The notes under the pieces are model-generated. The model saw only the letters and a list, made by a program, of their open reading frames with translations. It was not told the DNA's origin and did no database searches. From Capillidium heterosporum (taxonomy: Eukaryota; Entomophthoromycota; Entomophthoromycetes; Entomophthorales; Capillidiaceae), in the NCBI GenBank assembly GCA_016630905.1, contig WBMQ01000004.1:1612001-1676000 (forward strand): a stretch of 64,000 bases of DNA, read 5' to 3'. Shown here in pieces: positions 32,797-42,877 of the stretch (positions are counted from its first letter, which is position 1; every line of letters starts with the position of its first letter). Position numbers and translations under genes: made by a program.

Positions 32797-34560
32797 TTAA
32801 AGGTTTGAAGTGATTATATCAGCAGCTTTCAAAGCCATCATGTGTACATAAAGCACCGGGAAATAGCCAGGGATCTTAGGAAAGACTGAAGCATCTACGA
32901 CACGAAGTCCTTTAACACCTCTAACTTGGAACTTAGCATCTAGGACAGCCAGCTTGTCGTCATCTTTACCAATCCTGGAGCTGCAAGAAGCATGATGCCC
33001 CCAAGTTATCTGCTTTATGTATTTTTTGATATCTTCATCGGTTTTAACATCCTTACCAGGGTAAAGCTCCTGGTGGGGGTCTGAATAGGCTTCAAAGTCA
33101 GCTCGGTTCGCTTTGATAGCTTTGACTAAAACCTGGAAATCATGATCGTTATCGGAAAAGTAGTTGAAGTTTATGTCAGGAGTATCGAAGGGATCGGCTG
33201 ACTTCAGCTTAACTTGGCCGTTTGTGTTAGAAGTGTGGGCCTTTAAAATTAATCTAGTAAAAGCTTCGGGATGCTTAGCAAAGTTATCAGCGTAACCTCG
33301 GAAGTAGCCATGGAAGTCTCCGATCAAATTTACAAAGAAGAGGTCCGGTTCATCAAGGTTTGGGTCGGATTTCTTCAACTCACCGGAAACTAAGCCGTTG
33401 TTGATGTAAATACCTTTCTGCTTATTCTTGTAGGCAGCCCAACAGGGGTCATCGCGGTTGTTAGTAAACTTACATCCATCGAGTATGGACAGATCCTTGG
33501 GGAATTTGATGCTGACTGGGAGCTCGTAGCGGTCCATCAAATTGCGACCAACGCCCGGTAGATCGGAGACAACTGGAATATTGAACTTCTGAAGCTGAGC
33601 CGCCTCACCAATGCCGCTTAACATAAGTAGTTGTGGGGTATTATAGGTACCGGCTGAAACGATGATATCAAATCTTGCGAACACACTTCCGAGAACTGCT
33701 TTTTGGCGATTGCTATCGGTTGATAAGGGACTAGCCTTGTAGAGGTATTCCCCTCTCTTGAATTGGACACCTCGGGCGGTCTTCTGATGATCGAACAATA
33801 CCTTTGTGACGAAGGTGTTGGTCCATATGGTTAAGGGATACTTTTGGGCTGAATCTTTGATATACTGAGGAAAGTTATTGCGTTCGAACTTGGTGTTGTC
33901 GACAGCGAGAGGGATAAAGACTTTGCCTTCGGTGTCAACGGTAAGCTTATCGTCGCGGTATCCGTTAACATCGAGGAAATCCTCGGGAATGACTCGTTCA
34001 GCCAAGTTGCTTAAAGGTGCAGTTAGATTGAACTGCTTGGGGTAGTTCATATAACTGATATTGTAGAACCCGTTGGTTCCATGATCCTTGGCTGGAACCT
34101 GATTGATGAACTGATTGCGCTCCAGCTTTTTGAAATATTTGCGCATGTGGATCTCCTTCCAGGTATCATCCCCAGTAATATCGGCCATCAAGTTAAAATC
34201 ACTGCTGCTGGGATAGACCGTGACCATGGCGTTATGAATGGAGCAGCCTCCTAAAGCACCAACTCGGGGGTAGAAGTACTGGGTCTGAGTGTCGTTGTAA
34301 CGGCGGACGTTGAAATCGAAGGTGATAGTGGGATCTTCAGAGGAGGCAGCATGGAAGAAAGGAGTGCTCTGTAGATCGGTAAACCTGTCTGGGCCGGCCT
34401 CAATGATTAAAGTCTTGAATCCTTTTTTCGCCAGCTCGATAGCCAACGTACCACCACCGGTGCCACTGCCTACTACGATGTAATCGTAGGTGGGATCACT
34501 GGAGTAAACTGTAGAAACTAAGGCTGTTACTATGGAAAATAACTTGATAAACTGGACCAT
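32797..34560 (-). CDS. Secreted GMC-family FAD oxidoreductase
   Basis: 587 aa, no intron. Residues 1-20 form a signal peptide. The FAD Rossmann motif is VVGSGTGGGTLAIEL (about 29-43), with IIEAGPDRF after it. GALGGCSIHNAMV is the flavin-contact loop and SAGTYNTPQLLMLSGIG is the second GMC signature. Near the C terminus, WGHHASC supplies the first catalytic His (H522). In the closing motif (GLRVVDASVFP..MALKAADII) the place of glucose oxidase's second catalytic His is Phe (F567), so the usual His/His or His/Asn pair is incomplete. GMC enzymes oxidise alcohols or sugars with O2 or other acceptors; the substrate is unknown here. A TATA box lies at 34597-34604. The 3' end faces the secreted Lys/Glu-rich gene. 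Confidence 0.9.
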   Translation of the reverse strand: MVQFIKLFSIVTALVSTVYSSDPTYDYIVVGSGTGGGTLAIELAKKGFKTLIIEAGPDRFTDLQSTPFFHAASSEDPTITFDFNVRRYNDTQTQYFYPRVGALGGCSIHNAMVTVYPSSSDFNLMADITGDDTWKEIHMRKYFKKLERNQFINQVPAKDHGTNGFYNISYMNYPKQFNLTAPLSNLAERVIPEDFLDVNGYRDDKLTVDTEGKVFIPLAVDNTKFERNNFPQYIKDSAQKYPLTIWTNTFVTKVLFDHQKTARGVQFKRGEYLYKASPLSTDSNRQKAVLGSVFARFDIIVSAGTYNTPQLLMLSGIGEAAQLQKFNIPVVSDLPGVGRNLMDRYELPVSIKFPKDLSILDGCKFTNNRDDPCWAAYKNKQKGIYINNGLVSGELKKSDPNLDEPDLFFVNLIGDFHGYFRGYADNFAKHPEAFTRLILKAHTSNTNGQVKLKSADPFDTPDINFNYFSDNDHDFQVLVKAIKANRADFEAYSDPHQELYPGKDVKTDEDIKKYIKQITWGHHASCSSRIGKDDDKLAVLDAKFQVRGVKGLRVVDASVFPKIPGYFPVLYVHMMALKAADIITSNL

Positions 34561-34596
34561 CTTGCGAGTTGTAGCTTTTAGGTCTCACCTATGACC

Positions 34597-34604
34597 CTTT
34601 TATA
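34597..34604 (-). promoter_or_regulatory. TATA box of the GMC oxidoreductase gene
   Basis: TATAAAAG on the minus strand, 37 bp upstream of the ATG at 34560. Confidence 0.5.
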
Positions 34605-35292
34605 CTTAGTTGACAGCACCTTTTAAGGTTAAATTAGTATACATCTAAATTTAGTGCTCATGAAGATTTGCTATGGAAACTAAGTGAATGACCTTGTAAA
34701 AAAATTAAGCTTTTCATCAATAAATCATGTGAATATACGTAGTAAACATCGGATACAGGTTGGATGCCGACTTTGAGCCCGTATGTTAAGAGTAAGATTG
34801 AATATATCCATTTATATTACATTTCGGATTCAGTTTACCGATGTCCTATTTGCAATAAAAATATTATTTGACGACATGGCACCCAAAGGACTTTGTCTAC
34901 TTCCAAGGTCCCAAGTTCCAAGGCTATATTTCATTATATGGCTAGATAATTTGCATGGATTCAAGTAGCTAATAAAATATTTATTGCCTCCATTAGTACC
35001 TATAAAGTAAGCTGGTTATGTGGAAACTTTGTAGTGATTTAGTGTATAGTTTACATAGGCCAATGGTTTGCAAAATAAACTAGTATTGTATGTATATTTG
35101 ATTTATATTAAGGACAAGTGTTGTTCCTATTACAAAGTAGCCAATCGAACCAAAACTTTTCGACTTCATTTTAATAGAAACACCTTGAATAAGCATATAT
35201 CCCTAAAATAAATAAAGATATATAAAGTTTATCAACACCAGCTATAACAATTAATGATAGTTAAAATATAATAAGGCCAGTAGGAAACTTTA
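34605..35292. other. Intergenic
   Basis: AT-rich spacer between the GMC promoter and the 3' end of the first NAT gene. The plus-strand frame at 34783 has no support. Confidence 0.4.
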
Positions 35293-36330
35293 CTAGCTTA
35301 ATTTCACACCAAACTTAGTAGGCAAATATTCAACTGCATCCTCATCCAACTTGACATCAAAGTACTTCAAGTAAGCTTGACGGCGACCCATTTCATCAAT
35401 TAGATCAATAGTCTCATCTTCTTTAAGCCTACGCCGAATTTTAAGGTAATTATCGATCAAAATCAATTGGCCACCATCTATAAACCTAGTCAAAATAGTA
35501 TGCTGTTGAAATATAGCATTGGGGTTGTTACTTACGTAGTAATTCAAAGTAATCAAATCGACAAGGTAGTTGGGTGCCAGGGTAAAGCAGTAGGTAGGCT
35601 CCCATTCACTATAGACAATGTTGGATTCGGTAGACTCTCTTAAATTCGGTCTTCTCAGTTGTAAACACCACAACTCATCCTCTATACCCATATCCGACAT
35701 ATCCTTGTTTTCGACTTGAATCGTGCGACTCTGTACTTCGGTTTCACTGGTAGTTGGAGTACCTGAACTGTTTAGCAAGATTGGTAAGGAGGAACACTTG
35801 CCACCTAATCCAACGTCGACTAGATACTTTAAACCTTCGACTTCCAGTATACAGATAAGATGGGTAGGAGTGTTCATTTTAATCTGTTTAGGATTGGTCT
35901 TGGGGTTGAAGTCGATTAGCCTTGCAACTGCAGTATAAGCTTTGAAATTCAAACTAAAAAGTACGTTTTTCAACAGCGTATTCTGCTCAAAGCAGTACCC
36001 TTCACGCTTCCTTAAAACTAGCTTATTGAAAATGGTGATTGGGTCTACGCTTATACCTCGTGTTGAATGCGGGTCTTGGAAGTTTAAAGGTGGGTTTAAA
36101 GGCTTATCTAATGTCTTATAGTACACTAAATCCAAAGATCCGAAAGGTATGCTTTTTACATGTAAGTTTACGATTCTATTCAAGGTGATCAAGGTCGGCA
36201 AAGGTAAGGTTTTAGATGTTGATAAATTTGATGAAAAGTATCCGATTCGATCTAGGTATTGGAAGAGCTGGGTTTCATCGAGTCTATAGGCTGAGGGTAG
36301 GAGTTGCTCTTGATCATGCTTTTGGACCAT
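35293..36330 (-). CDS. Arylamine N-acetyltransferase (NAT), copy 1
   Basis: 345 aa, single exon. Acetyl-CoA-dependent NAT, a family that acetylates arylamines, hydrazines and (in fungi) amine mycotoxin precursors. The Cys-His-Asp triad is complete: C113 in KREGYCFEQN, H157 in TPTHLI, D172 in YLVDVGLGGKC. The N-terminal helical part (LDETQLFQYLDRIGY) and IPFGSLDLVYY are typical. It is slightly longer than bacterial NATs (about 280) because of an insert around residues 75-95. It is closely related to copy 3 (40470): most of the first 190 residues correspond. No signal peptide, so probably cytosolic. Part of a three-gene cluster inside the inverted repeats; a fourth lies at 49210. Confidence 0.92.
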   Translation of the reverse strand: MVQKHDQEQLLPSAYRLDETQLFQYLDRIGYFSSNLSTSKTLPLPTLITLNRIVNLHVKSIPFGSLDLVYYKTLDKPLNPPLNFQDPHSTRGISVDPITIFNKLVLRKREGYCFEQNTLLKNVLFSLNFKAYTAVARLIDFNPKTNPKQIKMNTPTHLICILEVEGLKYLVDVGLGGKCSSLPILLNSSGTPTTSETEVQSRTIQVENKDMSDMGIEDELWCLQLRRPNLRESTESNIVYSEWEPTYCFTLAPNYLVDLITLNYYVSNNPNAIFQQHTILTRFIDGGQLILIDNYLKIRRRLKEDETIDLIDEMGRRQAYLKYFDVKLDEDAVEYLPTKFGVKLS

Positions 36331-36601
36331 TGTTTCTTGTATATTTCTAAAGGATTTGCTGTTGATATGTCTTTAAATTTTCTTAATAGTATAATAGTTT
36401 TAACGCGAGCCTTTATATATTCTGCGAAGCTTTGGATTAAAAATCAAGAATTCGGGATCTGGAAGCGTCACGCTTTATTAAAAAGTTGAATTAACACGGC
36501 TGTGTTTATTATAGCTTGGTGACTAATACTTTCGGCACTTATTTCAAATTTTGATTAGTATAAGCTATTGCCTTGAGCCTTTATGTTTTAACAGTATTAT
36601 T

Positions 36602-37194
36602 TTACATATCTGTACATATTATATTTAAAAGTTTGAACCAAAATTGTTGAAAATTTTGCACACCAGTTGTATTTACAGCAGTTCTAAATTGGTGAAGCAA
36701 AGCTCTCGAAAATTGTTTAGTTGGGTTAGAAGTGGGTCCTACATAGCATCCAATTATATATATCTGAAGTATTGAGGCAGCCTGTATTTTTATTGGAATT
36801 TTGGTAAGCTGTCGCAAGTTACCACCTGATTTATCTTTAAAAGCTACATGTTCTTGTTTGATATATATTTCCCACCATAGTAAGAAAAAAGTCCAATTTT
36901 TCTTCCCAAGCTGGAGCTCATGCTTAGAAACGTTATTAGTATTGTAGTTGATTAGTTGAAAATCAAACTTATCTCGACCACAGTAAACAATCTCTATACC
37001 GTAGTTTCTAGGAAGAGAAGGAATGGTGTTATTAGAGTCGCAAAACCCTCCTAGAGGCTTGGTACATTCAGTTACAAATTCTTCACTACTTACCTCATTT
37101 GTATCGTATATTATGGCCTGGCACTTGAAGAACTTTGTACTCACAGGTATAGGTGGCTGAGGCCAATAAACTTGATAAATGTAAGGGTCTTCAT
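36602..37194 (-). CDS. Hypothetical secreted protein, tentative 2 exons
   Basis: The open frame ends at 36602 and runs upstream to about 37228 without an ATG. A better start is the ATG at 37194 (MKTLTFIKFIGLSHLYL, signal-like), about 60 bp after a TATATAAAG on the minus strand. A 56-nt intron (GTGAGT...GTAAG, 37144-37089) would join it in frame to SEEFVTECTKPLGGFC, giving about 178 aa. The rest contains scattered Cys and a hydrophobic strand-rich core (YGIEIVYCGRDKFDFQL; TFFLLWWEIYI). I recognise no family. If the intron is wrong, this is a 5'-truncated gene. Confidence 0.4.
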
Positions 37195-37261
37195 AGAATT
37201 GATTAAAAACTGTTGTAAAAGTATATCCTTATAGCTATAGTTTGGAGCTAACTTTATATAT

Positions 37262-38815
37262 TGGATATGAAGCTTCTAAAAGAGATAGATCTACAAAGGG
37301 GTTGTTTTTATATTAATTTTAAAATACTAAATATACCTTTCAATACCGAAGATTAAATACTAGCTATCCTTTATGTAGGTCAAATTGATAGTCGCCAATA
37401 TAGAGAGCTCTTTTTAAAACTCACTAATTCTATACTAACATAGTATATATCGATCGTAAAATTGTACAAGTTTATAAACTCACATAAGAAATGTTTTATA
37501 TTGGGTTAGTAATATTTAAAAAACACTCCCCATATATTTAACACCTTGCAGTGTGCTGAAATTTTTGTCTATTACTTTATTTAGCTTTTTATAACTGATA
37601 GTAGGTGTTGCAAAAATTTAATTGTAGTGTAGCTCATTTATATCAACATCATTTGATCTTTTTAACTATATTTGGCTTTACTTTTACAAGTACTTTGTAG
37701 ATATCATATTCTATACTGAAGCTGAAATTTAATAGCAGTCTCAGCAACATATGTTTCTTTATAGTGATGAGTGATTATGCTCTCAGAACCTACATCTACT
37801 TGGAAATTCATCAGCCATCTCAGTAGCATTTAGAACTTTCATTAATAGGCAAGGTCTTTGGATGTAACTCACTTTAACTCGATGGTATACTACACTGGTC
37901 AAAAACATTCCTCCTAAAACTTTTAAACTATAAAAGCTTTAAAGATTTTAAGAACATTTCCGAACAGAATAGTAGGCGAAAAGCTTTTAACCGAATCAGT
38001 ATTGGCAAAAAATATATATCGAAGCATCAAAAAAATCAAATTAATTTGTATAAGTAAATTTGAATTAATATAGCTATTAGCTATATAAATGTATATAAGA
38101 TTTCAGCTATAGTTAAAAACTGCAAAAATATGCTAACAAAATATAACCTAACTGTTCTTAATCCATAAAATAGTACTTGCAAAGTTTTGTTGCACGAAAA
38201 CCGGTGCAATTTATTCTGTAGCTTTGCAATTAGGTGAACAGCATTGATTCGTATTAACATTATACTAAGTAGGATTGGTGTAGGGATAGTCTATGTTAAC
38301 TCCATTATGTCCAGTGCTATTTTCTGTAAAGCAAGGTTAAAGTGAGGCCAATAACTAAATTTTATCTCCAATTCCAAGTCTCGCATATATACATGAAATG
38401 GAACATCTATATCAAACAATCGAATTTACCTTTAACTTTGAAACCTAATTAAATTGAAGCATAGATCTTTTCAAGCTGTATGCAAAACTCAATATATTCA
38501 CATTTGCAAACTATTTTGCTGCTAGTTCCTTTACCACCTATCCGAAGCATTCGAAATTAGTCAAGTAGCATTTACAAAAGCATATAGCACAAACTACAAA
38601 CTTTCTAGCTAGATAAATTTGAACGAATAGATTTAGCAATAGATAACTTGTTTCAAGTGGATCCTGCTAACATGCATAGCTACTTTGAGCTTATTGATAC
38701 TTGCCTTTTCAGCAATGTTTGAAACTTACAGTATATGCACGAAAATAGATTAAAGCTTAAATCATTTATACTAAAGATGTTCATTATAGCCAGTTCAAGC
38801 TTAATTAGAAACTAA
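37262..38815. other. Intergenic
   Basis: About 1.55 kb of AT-rich DNA between divergent genes. I see no coding frame or repeat. Confidence 0.4.
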
Positions 38816-38823
38816 TATAAAAG
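38816..38823 (+). promoter_or_regulatory. TATA box close to the NAT copy 2 start
   Basis: TATAAAAG ends 5 bp before the first in-frame ATG (38829). Elsewhere in this window the gap is 40-65 bp, so transcription probably begins after 38829 and the ATG at 38868 (45 bp from the TATA box) is the likelier start. Confidence 0.45.
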
Positions 38824-38828
38824 CTAAA

Positions 38829-39941
38829 ATGGCATCCAAATTCTTAGCAAAGCCAAACATTAACAAGATGCCTACATCTGATATCAACAACTTAGAATCT
38901 AAAGAAACAAATGAAAGCCCAAGTTCAATAATAATTCCCGTCGAAAAACTAACTAAACTGCAAGTCAATCAGTACCTCCATCGTATAAATTTCTATCCAG
39001 AGCTCGATGGAAACAAGGATCTCCCACTACCTACCATGGAAACCTTGAAAACCATAGTAAAGCTCCATGGAAGGACGATACCTTTCGGAGCATTGGCGCT
39101 AATCTACTACGACTCTAAAAGAGAGGAGGAAAGTCGAAGCATAAGCCTAGAAACTCCGACCATATTCAAAAAATTGGTGCTTGATCGAAGGGAAGGGTAC
39201 TGCTACGAGCAAAACTGGTTGTTACGCAACATTTTGAAGACTTTGAACTTCAATACCATCTCAGTTCTAGCTGAAAATTTGCGCACCGACTTCTTCATCG
39301 ACAGGGAAGGCAATGTTGAAATCCCAGCACACCTCATCACCTTAGTTAACTTGGAAGGTTCAAAGTACTTGGTGGATTTGGGATTCGCCACCAAATCTCC
39401 TACCATCCCTATCAAGTTCGATACTGATATAAATGGGCAGGTTGACGACAGGTTGGTTCGACATCGTATCGTTAAGGTTCAAAGTGACGAGAGTGAAGTA
39501 GAGTTCGGGGTCGATATACCATTTTATAACCTTCAGATCAACTATCCGGTTGTTAAAGACGAGTTCGAGATTGAAAAGGAAAATAAGTACAAACAAGTGA
39601 TTGACAGCGATGTCGAATACGTTTATAAAGGATGGCAGTCCCTGTACTACTTCAAGATGGTACCGGCCCATAAGTCCGATTTAATAGCAACCAACTTCTT
39701 TATAAGCCAATTTAAACGAACTATATTCAACAGGCACCTACTACTGACTAGGTTTACGGAGACTGGTACCTTGGCCCTGATCGATGACTATTTATATAAA
39801 GTCGACAAGTTTGGCAGAAAGATGGTGACGAAGGTGGGATCAGAATCGGATCGGAGAAATTTGCTTTTCGATAGATTTGGAATTAAGTTGGATAGCAATC
39901 TTACCGAACATTTACCTTCTATGTTTGGTATACCTAATTGA
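38829..39941 (+). CDS. Arylamine N-acetyltransferase (NAT), copy 2
   Basis: 370 aa from the first ATG; 357 aa from the ATG at 38868 (MPTSDINN), which the TATA position favours. The triad is present (numbering from 38829): C125 in RREGYCYEQN, H168 in IPAHLI, D183 in YLVDLGFATK. The core shows LQVNQYLHRINFYPEL and IPFGALALIYYD. The extra Ser/Glu-rich N-terminal 40 residues are not seen in the other copies. It is diverged from copies 1 and 3. Single exon, same strand as copy 3 with 528 bp between them. Likely cytosolic, with different substrate range inferred from divergence only. Confidence 0.92.
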   Translation: MASKFLAKPNINKMPTSDINNLESKETNESPSSIIIPVEKLTKLQVNQYLHRINFYPELDGNKDLPLPTMETLKTIVKLHGRTIPFGALALIYYDSKREEESRSISLETPTIFKKLVLDRREGYCYEQNWLLRNILKTLNFNTISVLAENLRTDFFIDREGNVEIPAHLITLVNLEGSKYLVDLGFATKSPTIPIKFDTDINGQVDDRLVRHRIVKVQSDESEVEFGVDIPFYNLQINYPVVKDEFEIEKENKYKQVIDSDVEYVYKGWQSLYYFKMVPAHKSDLIATNFFISQFKRTIFNRHLLLTRFTETGTLALIDDYLYKVDKFGRKMVTKVGSESDRRNLLFDRFGIKLDSNLTEHLPSMFGIPN

Positions 39942-40402
39942 TATATTTTGCCATTAAACTACTGATTATATACTGCGTGTTTTTTATATTCATTTAGGTG
40001 CTATTCATACATTGTTTTAGACGTACATTTATTTGATAAACTCACATTATTTGACAGCACTGAGATTGAATAAACATGGTAAGGGACAGATCGATGAGAC
40101 ACTATTTTAATTATTTCAAACTGAATACTTATTAATATAAACATTTCTTATATTTCAAAACTTCAGAAGCTTAGATATAGTTAATCAAAGTGAGATTTCT
40201 CCAACACAGCTAAAATAACTTATACAATAGTATAAAATTTCCAAAGTATGTTCCGAAAAACATTGTTTTTTGACTTGCAAAATGCTCCAATTTTAGTAAT
40301 CCAATTTCCAATTTCGTGTCTATTTATTTCCTTATATAGGCGAGTCGCCTTTAATCCCCAAATCAAACCTTTGATTTTTAATCAAGGTTCATGCAAGAAA
40401 AG
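39942..40402. other. Intergenic between NAT copies 2 and 3
   Basis: AT-rich; it contains the promoter of NAT copy 3. No other feature seen. Confidence 0.4.
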
Positions 40403-40410
40403 TATATAAG
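40403..40410 (+). promoter_or_regulatory. TATA box of NAT copy 3
   Basis: TATATAAG, 60 bp before the ATG at 40470. Confidence 0.5.
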
Positions 40411-40469
40411 GGTATCTGTGCTATGAGAAATCTTAAATTTTGAAATTGCTTAGAAGAAAATAAAAGAAG

Positions 40470-41517
40470 ATGGTCCACGAACACGAACAAGAGCCAGAAC
40501 AGCTATTGCCTTCTGTACAACGACTTGACGAATCCCAATTGTTTGAGTATTTGGAGCGAATCAAGTTTTACCCAGCAAGCCAATCAGCAACCAAAAGCTT
40601 GCCTAAACCAACCCTAGACACTCTAAACAGAATTGCCAACTTGCACGTAAAGAACATCCCATTCGGATCCTTAGCTTTGGTATACTACAAGACGCTGGAC
40701 AAGCCACTCGATCCACCCTTAAATCTCCACGACCCCTATTCAACTCGAGGTATCAGTGTAGATTCAGCCACCATTTTTGAAAAACTAGTTACAAGGAAGC
40801 GGGAAGGGTACTGTTTCGAGCAAAATACCTTGTTGAAGAACGTGCTATTCAGCTTGAACTTCAAAGTCTATACGACAGTTGCAAGACTAATTGATTTCGG
40901 CCTGTACTCCAATACCAAGCAAGTTAAAGTTAGTACGCCAACTCATCTTATCTGCATCGTAGAAATCGACGACGTAAAGTATTTGGTTGATGCTGGATTC
41001 GGTGCCAAATGTGCCTCGCTACCCATACTGTTGGATAACTCAGAAACCCCTATCCACTAGTGAACACAACGTCCAAAGCCGCATTGTCAAAGTCAATAGT
41101 AAAAGTACATCATATGGTACTGTAAATGCGGATCTGTGGAGTTTACAGATACGCCAGCCCAATTTGAAGGAATCTACTCAATCTAAAGTAGTCTATAGGG
41201 ATTGGGAACCGGCCTACTATTTCAACTTGGCTCCCAACTACCTCATCGACCTAGTTACTCTGAATTATTACGTAAGCAACAATCCCAACGCTATATTCCA
41301 ACAGCATTCCGTACTGACCAAGTTTATCGATGATGGTCAGTTGATTTTACTTGATGGTAGCCTTAAGATTAGACGTAAATTCAAGGAGGACGAGGTTATC
41401 GATTTACCGGATGAAGGTGCGCGTAGACAGGCATATTTAGAATACTTTGATGTTAAGCTAGATGAGGATGCAGTTGAACATTTACCTACTAAGTTTAACG
41501 TTAAGTTGAACTTGTAA
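40470..41517 (+). CDS. Arylamine N-acetyltransferase (NAT), copy 3, with a one-base frame break
   Basis: Starts MVHEHEQEPEQLLPSVQRLD and runs with a complete triad (C115 in REGYCFEQN, H159 in TPTHLI, D174 in YLVDAGFGAKC). A stop at 41058-41060 ends the frame after residue 196. Shifting by one base at about 41050 restores similarity to copy 1 (SEHNVQSRIVKV, comparable to SETEVQSRTIQV) through to the stop at 41515-41517. No GT-AG intron of suitable length explains the change. A single extra base is the simplest cause: recent pseudogene or sequence error. As read, the product lacks the third NAT domain and would probably be unstable. Closest relative in the window is copy 1. Confidence 0.85.
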
Positions 41518-42117
41518 GTTTGATATTAGTTTATTTTTAGTTGGCTTAGCAATAAATAGTTATTTAATATAGGTGCTTTTAACATTATGTTAGATTTAAA
41601 TTACGCTATATATTAATATAGATAAGAATATACCTATTGCATAAGCTTAAGCAAGATAATCACGGCTTCTATTGATAAAAGTTCATTGAGGCTATAGTTT
41701 CTATCACTTGAGGTGACTTTATACTAATGGAATTACAAAGCTGTCCTTTTGGTTTGTATAAACAATTGATTCATTCTTCAAAGCTAAATATAATATATCA
41801 ACTTAGCTTTTCAACTAAATCATAGATTGAACATTGGATAGTTTTTTATTTTTTTATAAGTAGCCTACATTTGTGCTACCACTAAACAATGTGCTTCAAG
41901 CTACGTATTTTATCTTTCATTTATCCTCTTCTCATGCTTTAGATTTCTATCCACCTAGTTCCCATCACACTAACTTACCGCTGGTTTACTTAATTACCTG
42001 AGATCGATTTCATGTCATGGATGTAGTCTTTGTTCAGACCTGATTTCAGACTCTCTGATTGCCGCCCCTGCAGATTAATTGAGATCTAACTTCGGCGGTA
42101 GACTACAGAAACCAGGA

Positions 42118-42124
42118 CACGTGA
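42118..42124. promoter_or_regulatory. CACGTGA, Cbf1/bHLH-type site upstream of the Str2-like gene
   Basis: CACGTGA is the centromere-binding-factor/MET-gene element of yeast (Cbf1-Met4 complex). It is 754 bp before the ATG of a sulfur amino-acid gene, the expected kind of target, but the distance is large and no second copy is seen. Confidence 0.3.
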
Positions 42125-42473
42125 CCTACCTTTTTGCTAAAAAAAGAACCTACTTACATGTCACCAAGCTATGACTTTCTCCATGGCTATGGTATATATA
42201 TCAGAACTTTTGCCTAGAAAGAGGAGATCTTGGAATTTTGTTTCTGTTTTTCCATCTTTTAGATTTGAATTTTCATCGTTTTCAGGTCTTTAGGTTTTTG
42301 AGATTGTAGATTCAAGTTGGATTAGTTTAAGTAAATGCTTTAAAAGATTCCTAGCCAATAGTTCTTGCAGGGATCGAGAGTTTTGAGTACTTTTATTGAT
42401 TGTAAAGAAACCGCCGTGTCTGTATTAACCAACCCACAACACGATTAAATATATCACGTCTCCTGCCAAAGGA

Positions 42474-42538
42474 CTCGCCAAGTTCGGACCGAACCTACTC
42501 AGTTAAAAGTTCAATCCAGTGGCCAGACATTTGGCGAG
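42474..42538. promoter_or_regulatory. Nested palindromes with CGG-N1-CCG
   Basis: The outer 8-bp arms CTCGCCAA (42474-42481) and TTGGCGAG (42531-42538) are exact reverse complements. Between them GTTCGGACCGAAC (42482-42494) is a perfect 13-bp palindrome holding inverted CGG triplets, the kind of site bound by fungal Zn2Cys6 dimers. A role in sulfur regulation is a guess. Confidence 0.35.
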
Positions 42539-42877
42539 GTCGATCAGCCAACATAGTATACACAGGTATTTTATACAGCTATCTATGCTTGATATTGTGA
42601 GCAATTTTTCTAGCCATATAGGAATGATATTTTTCTTATAAGGTAGCTTTAGAATTCAATAAGTTTGTTAACCTTGTATTAGGTTCAAATATTTCTTCCC
42701 ATATGTTAGTGTGGGGAATAGTAGTAACTTTCTGGGGTTAAAGGCTAACTTACCAAAGCTGCCCCTTTTACTGTCATCAAATTTTATGATGATACCAAAT
42801 AAATTAGAAAAGCAGCAAAACTTATTGCTATTGCTTTATCAACTTGAAAGTTCGTAGCAGCTGAGTTACATTTTAGA

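Larger units (their letters stand above)
41518..42877. other. Intergenic, upstream region of the Str2-like gene
   Basis: 1.36 kb. The part from 42050 to 42540 is less AT-rich than the rest and holds CACGTG, palindromes and CGG triplets described separately. No coding frame. Confidence 0.45.
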
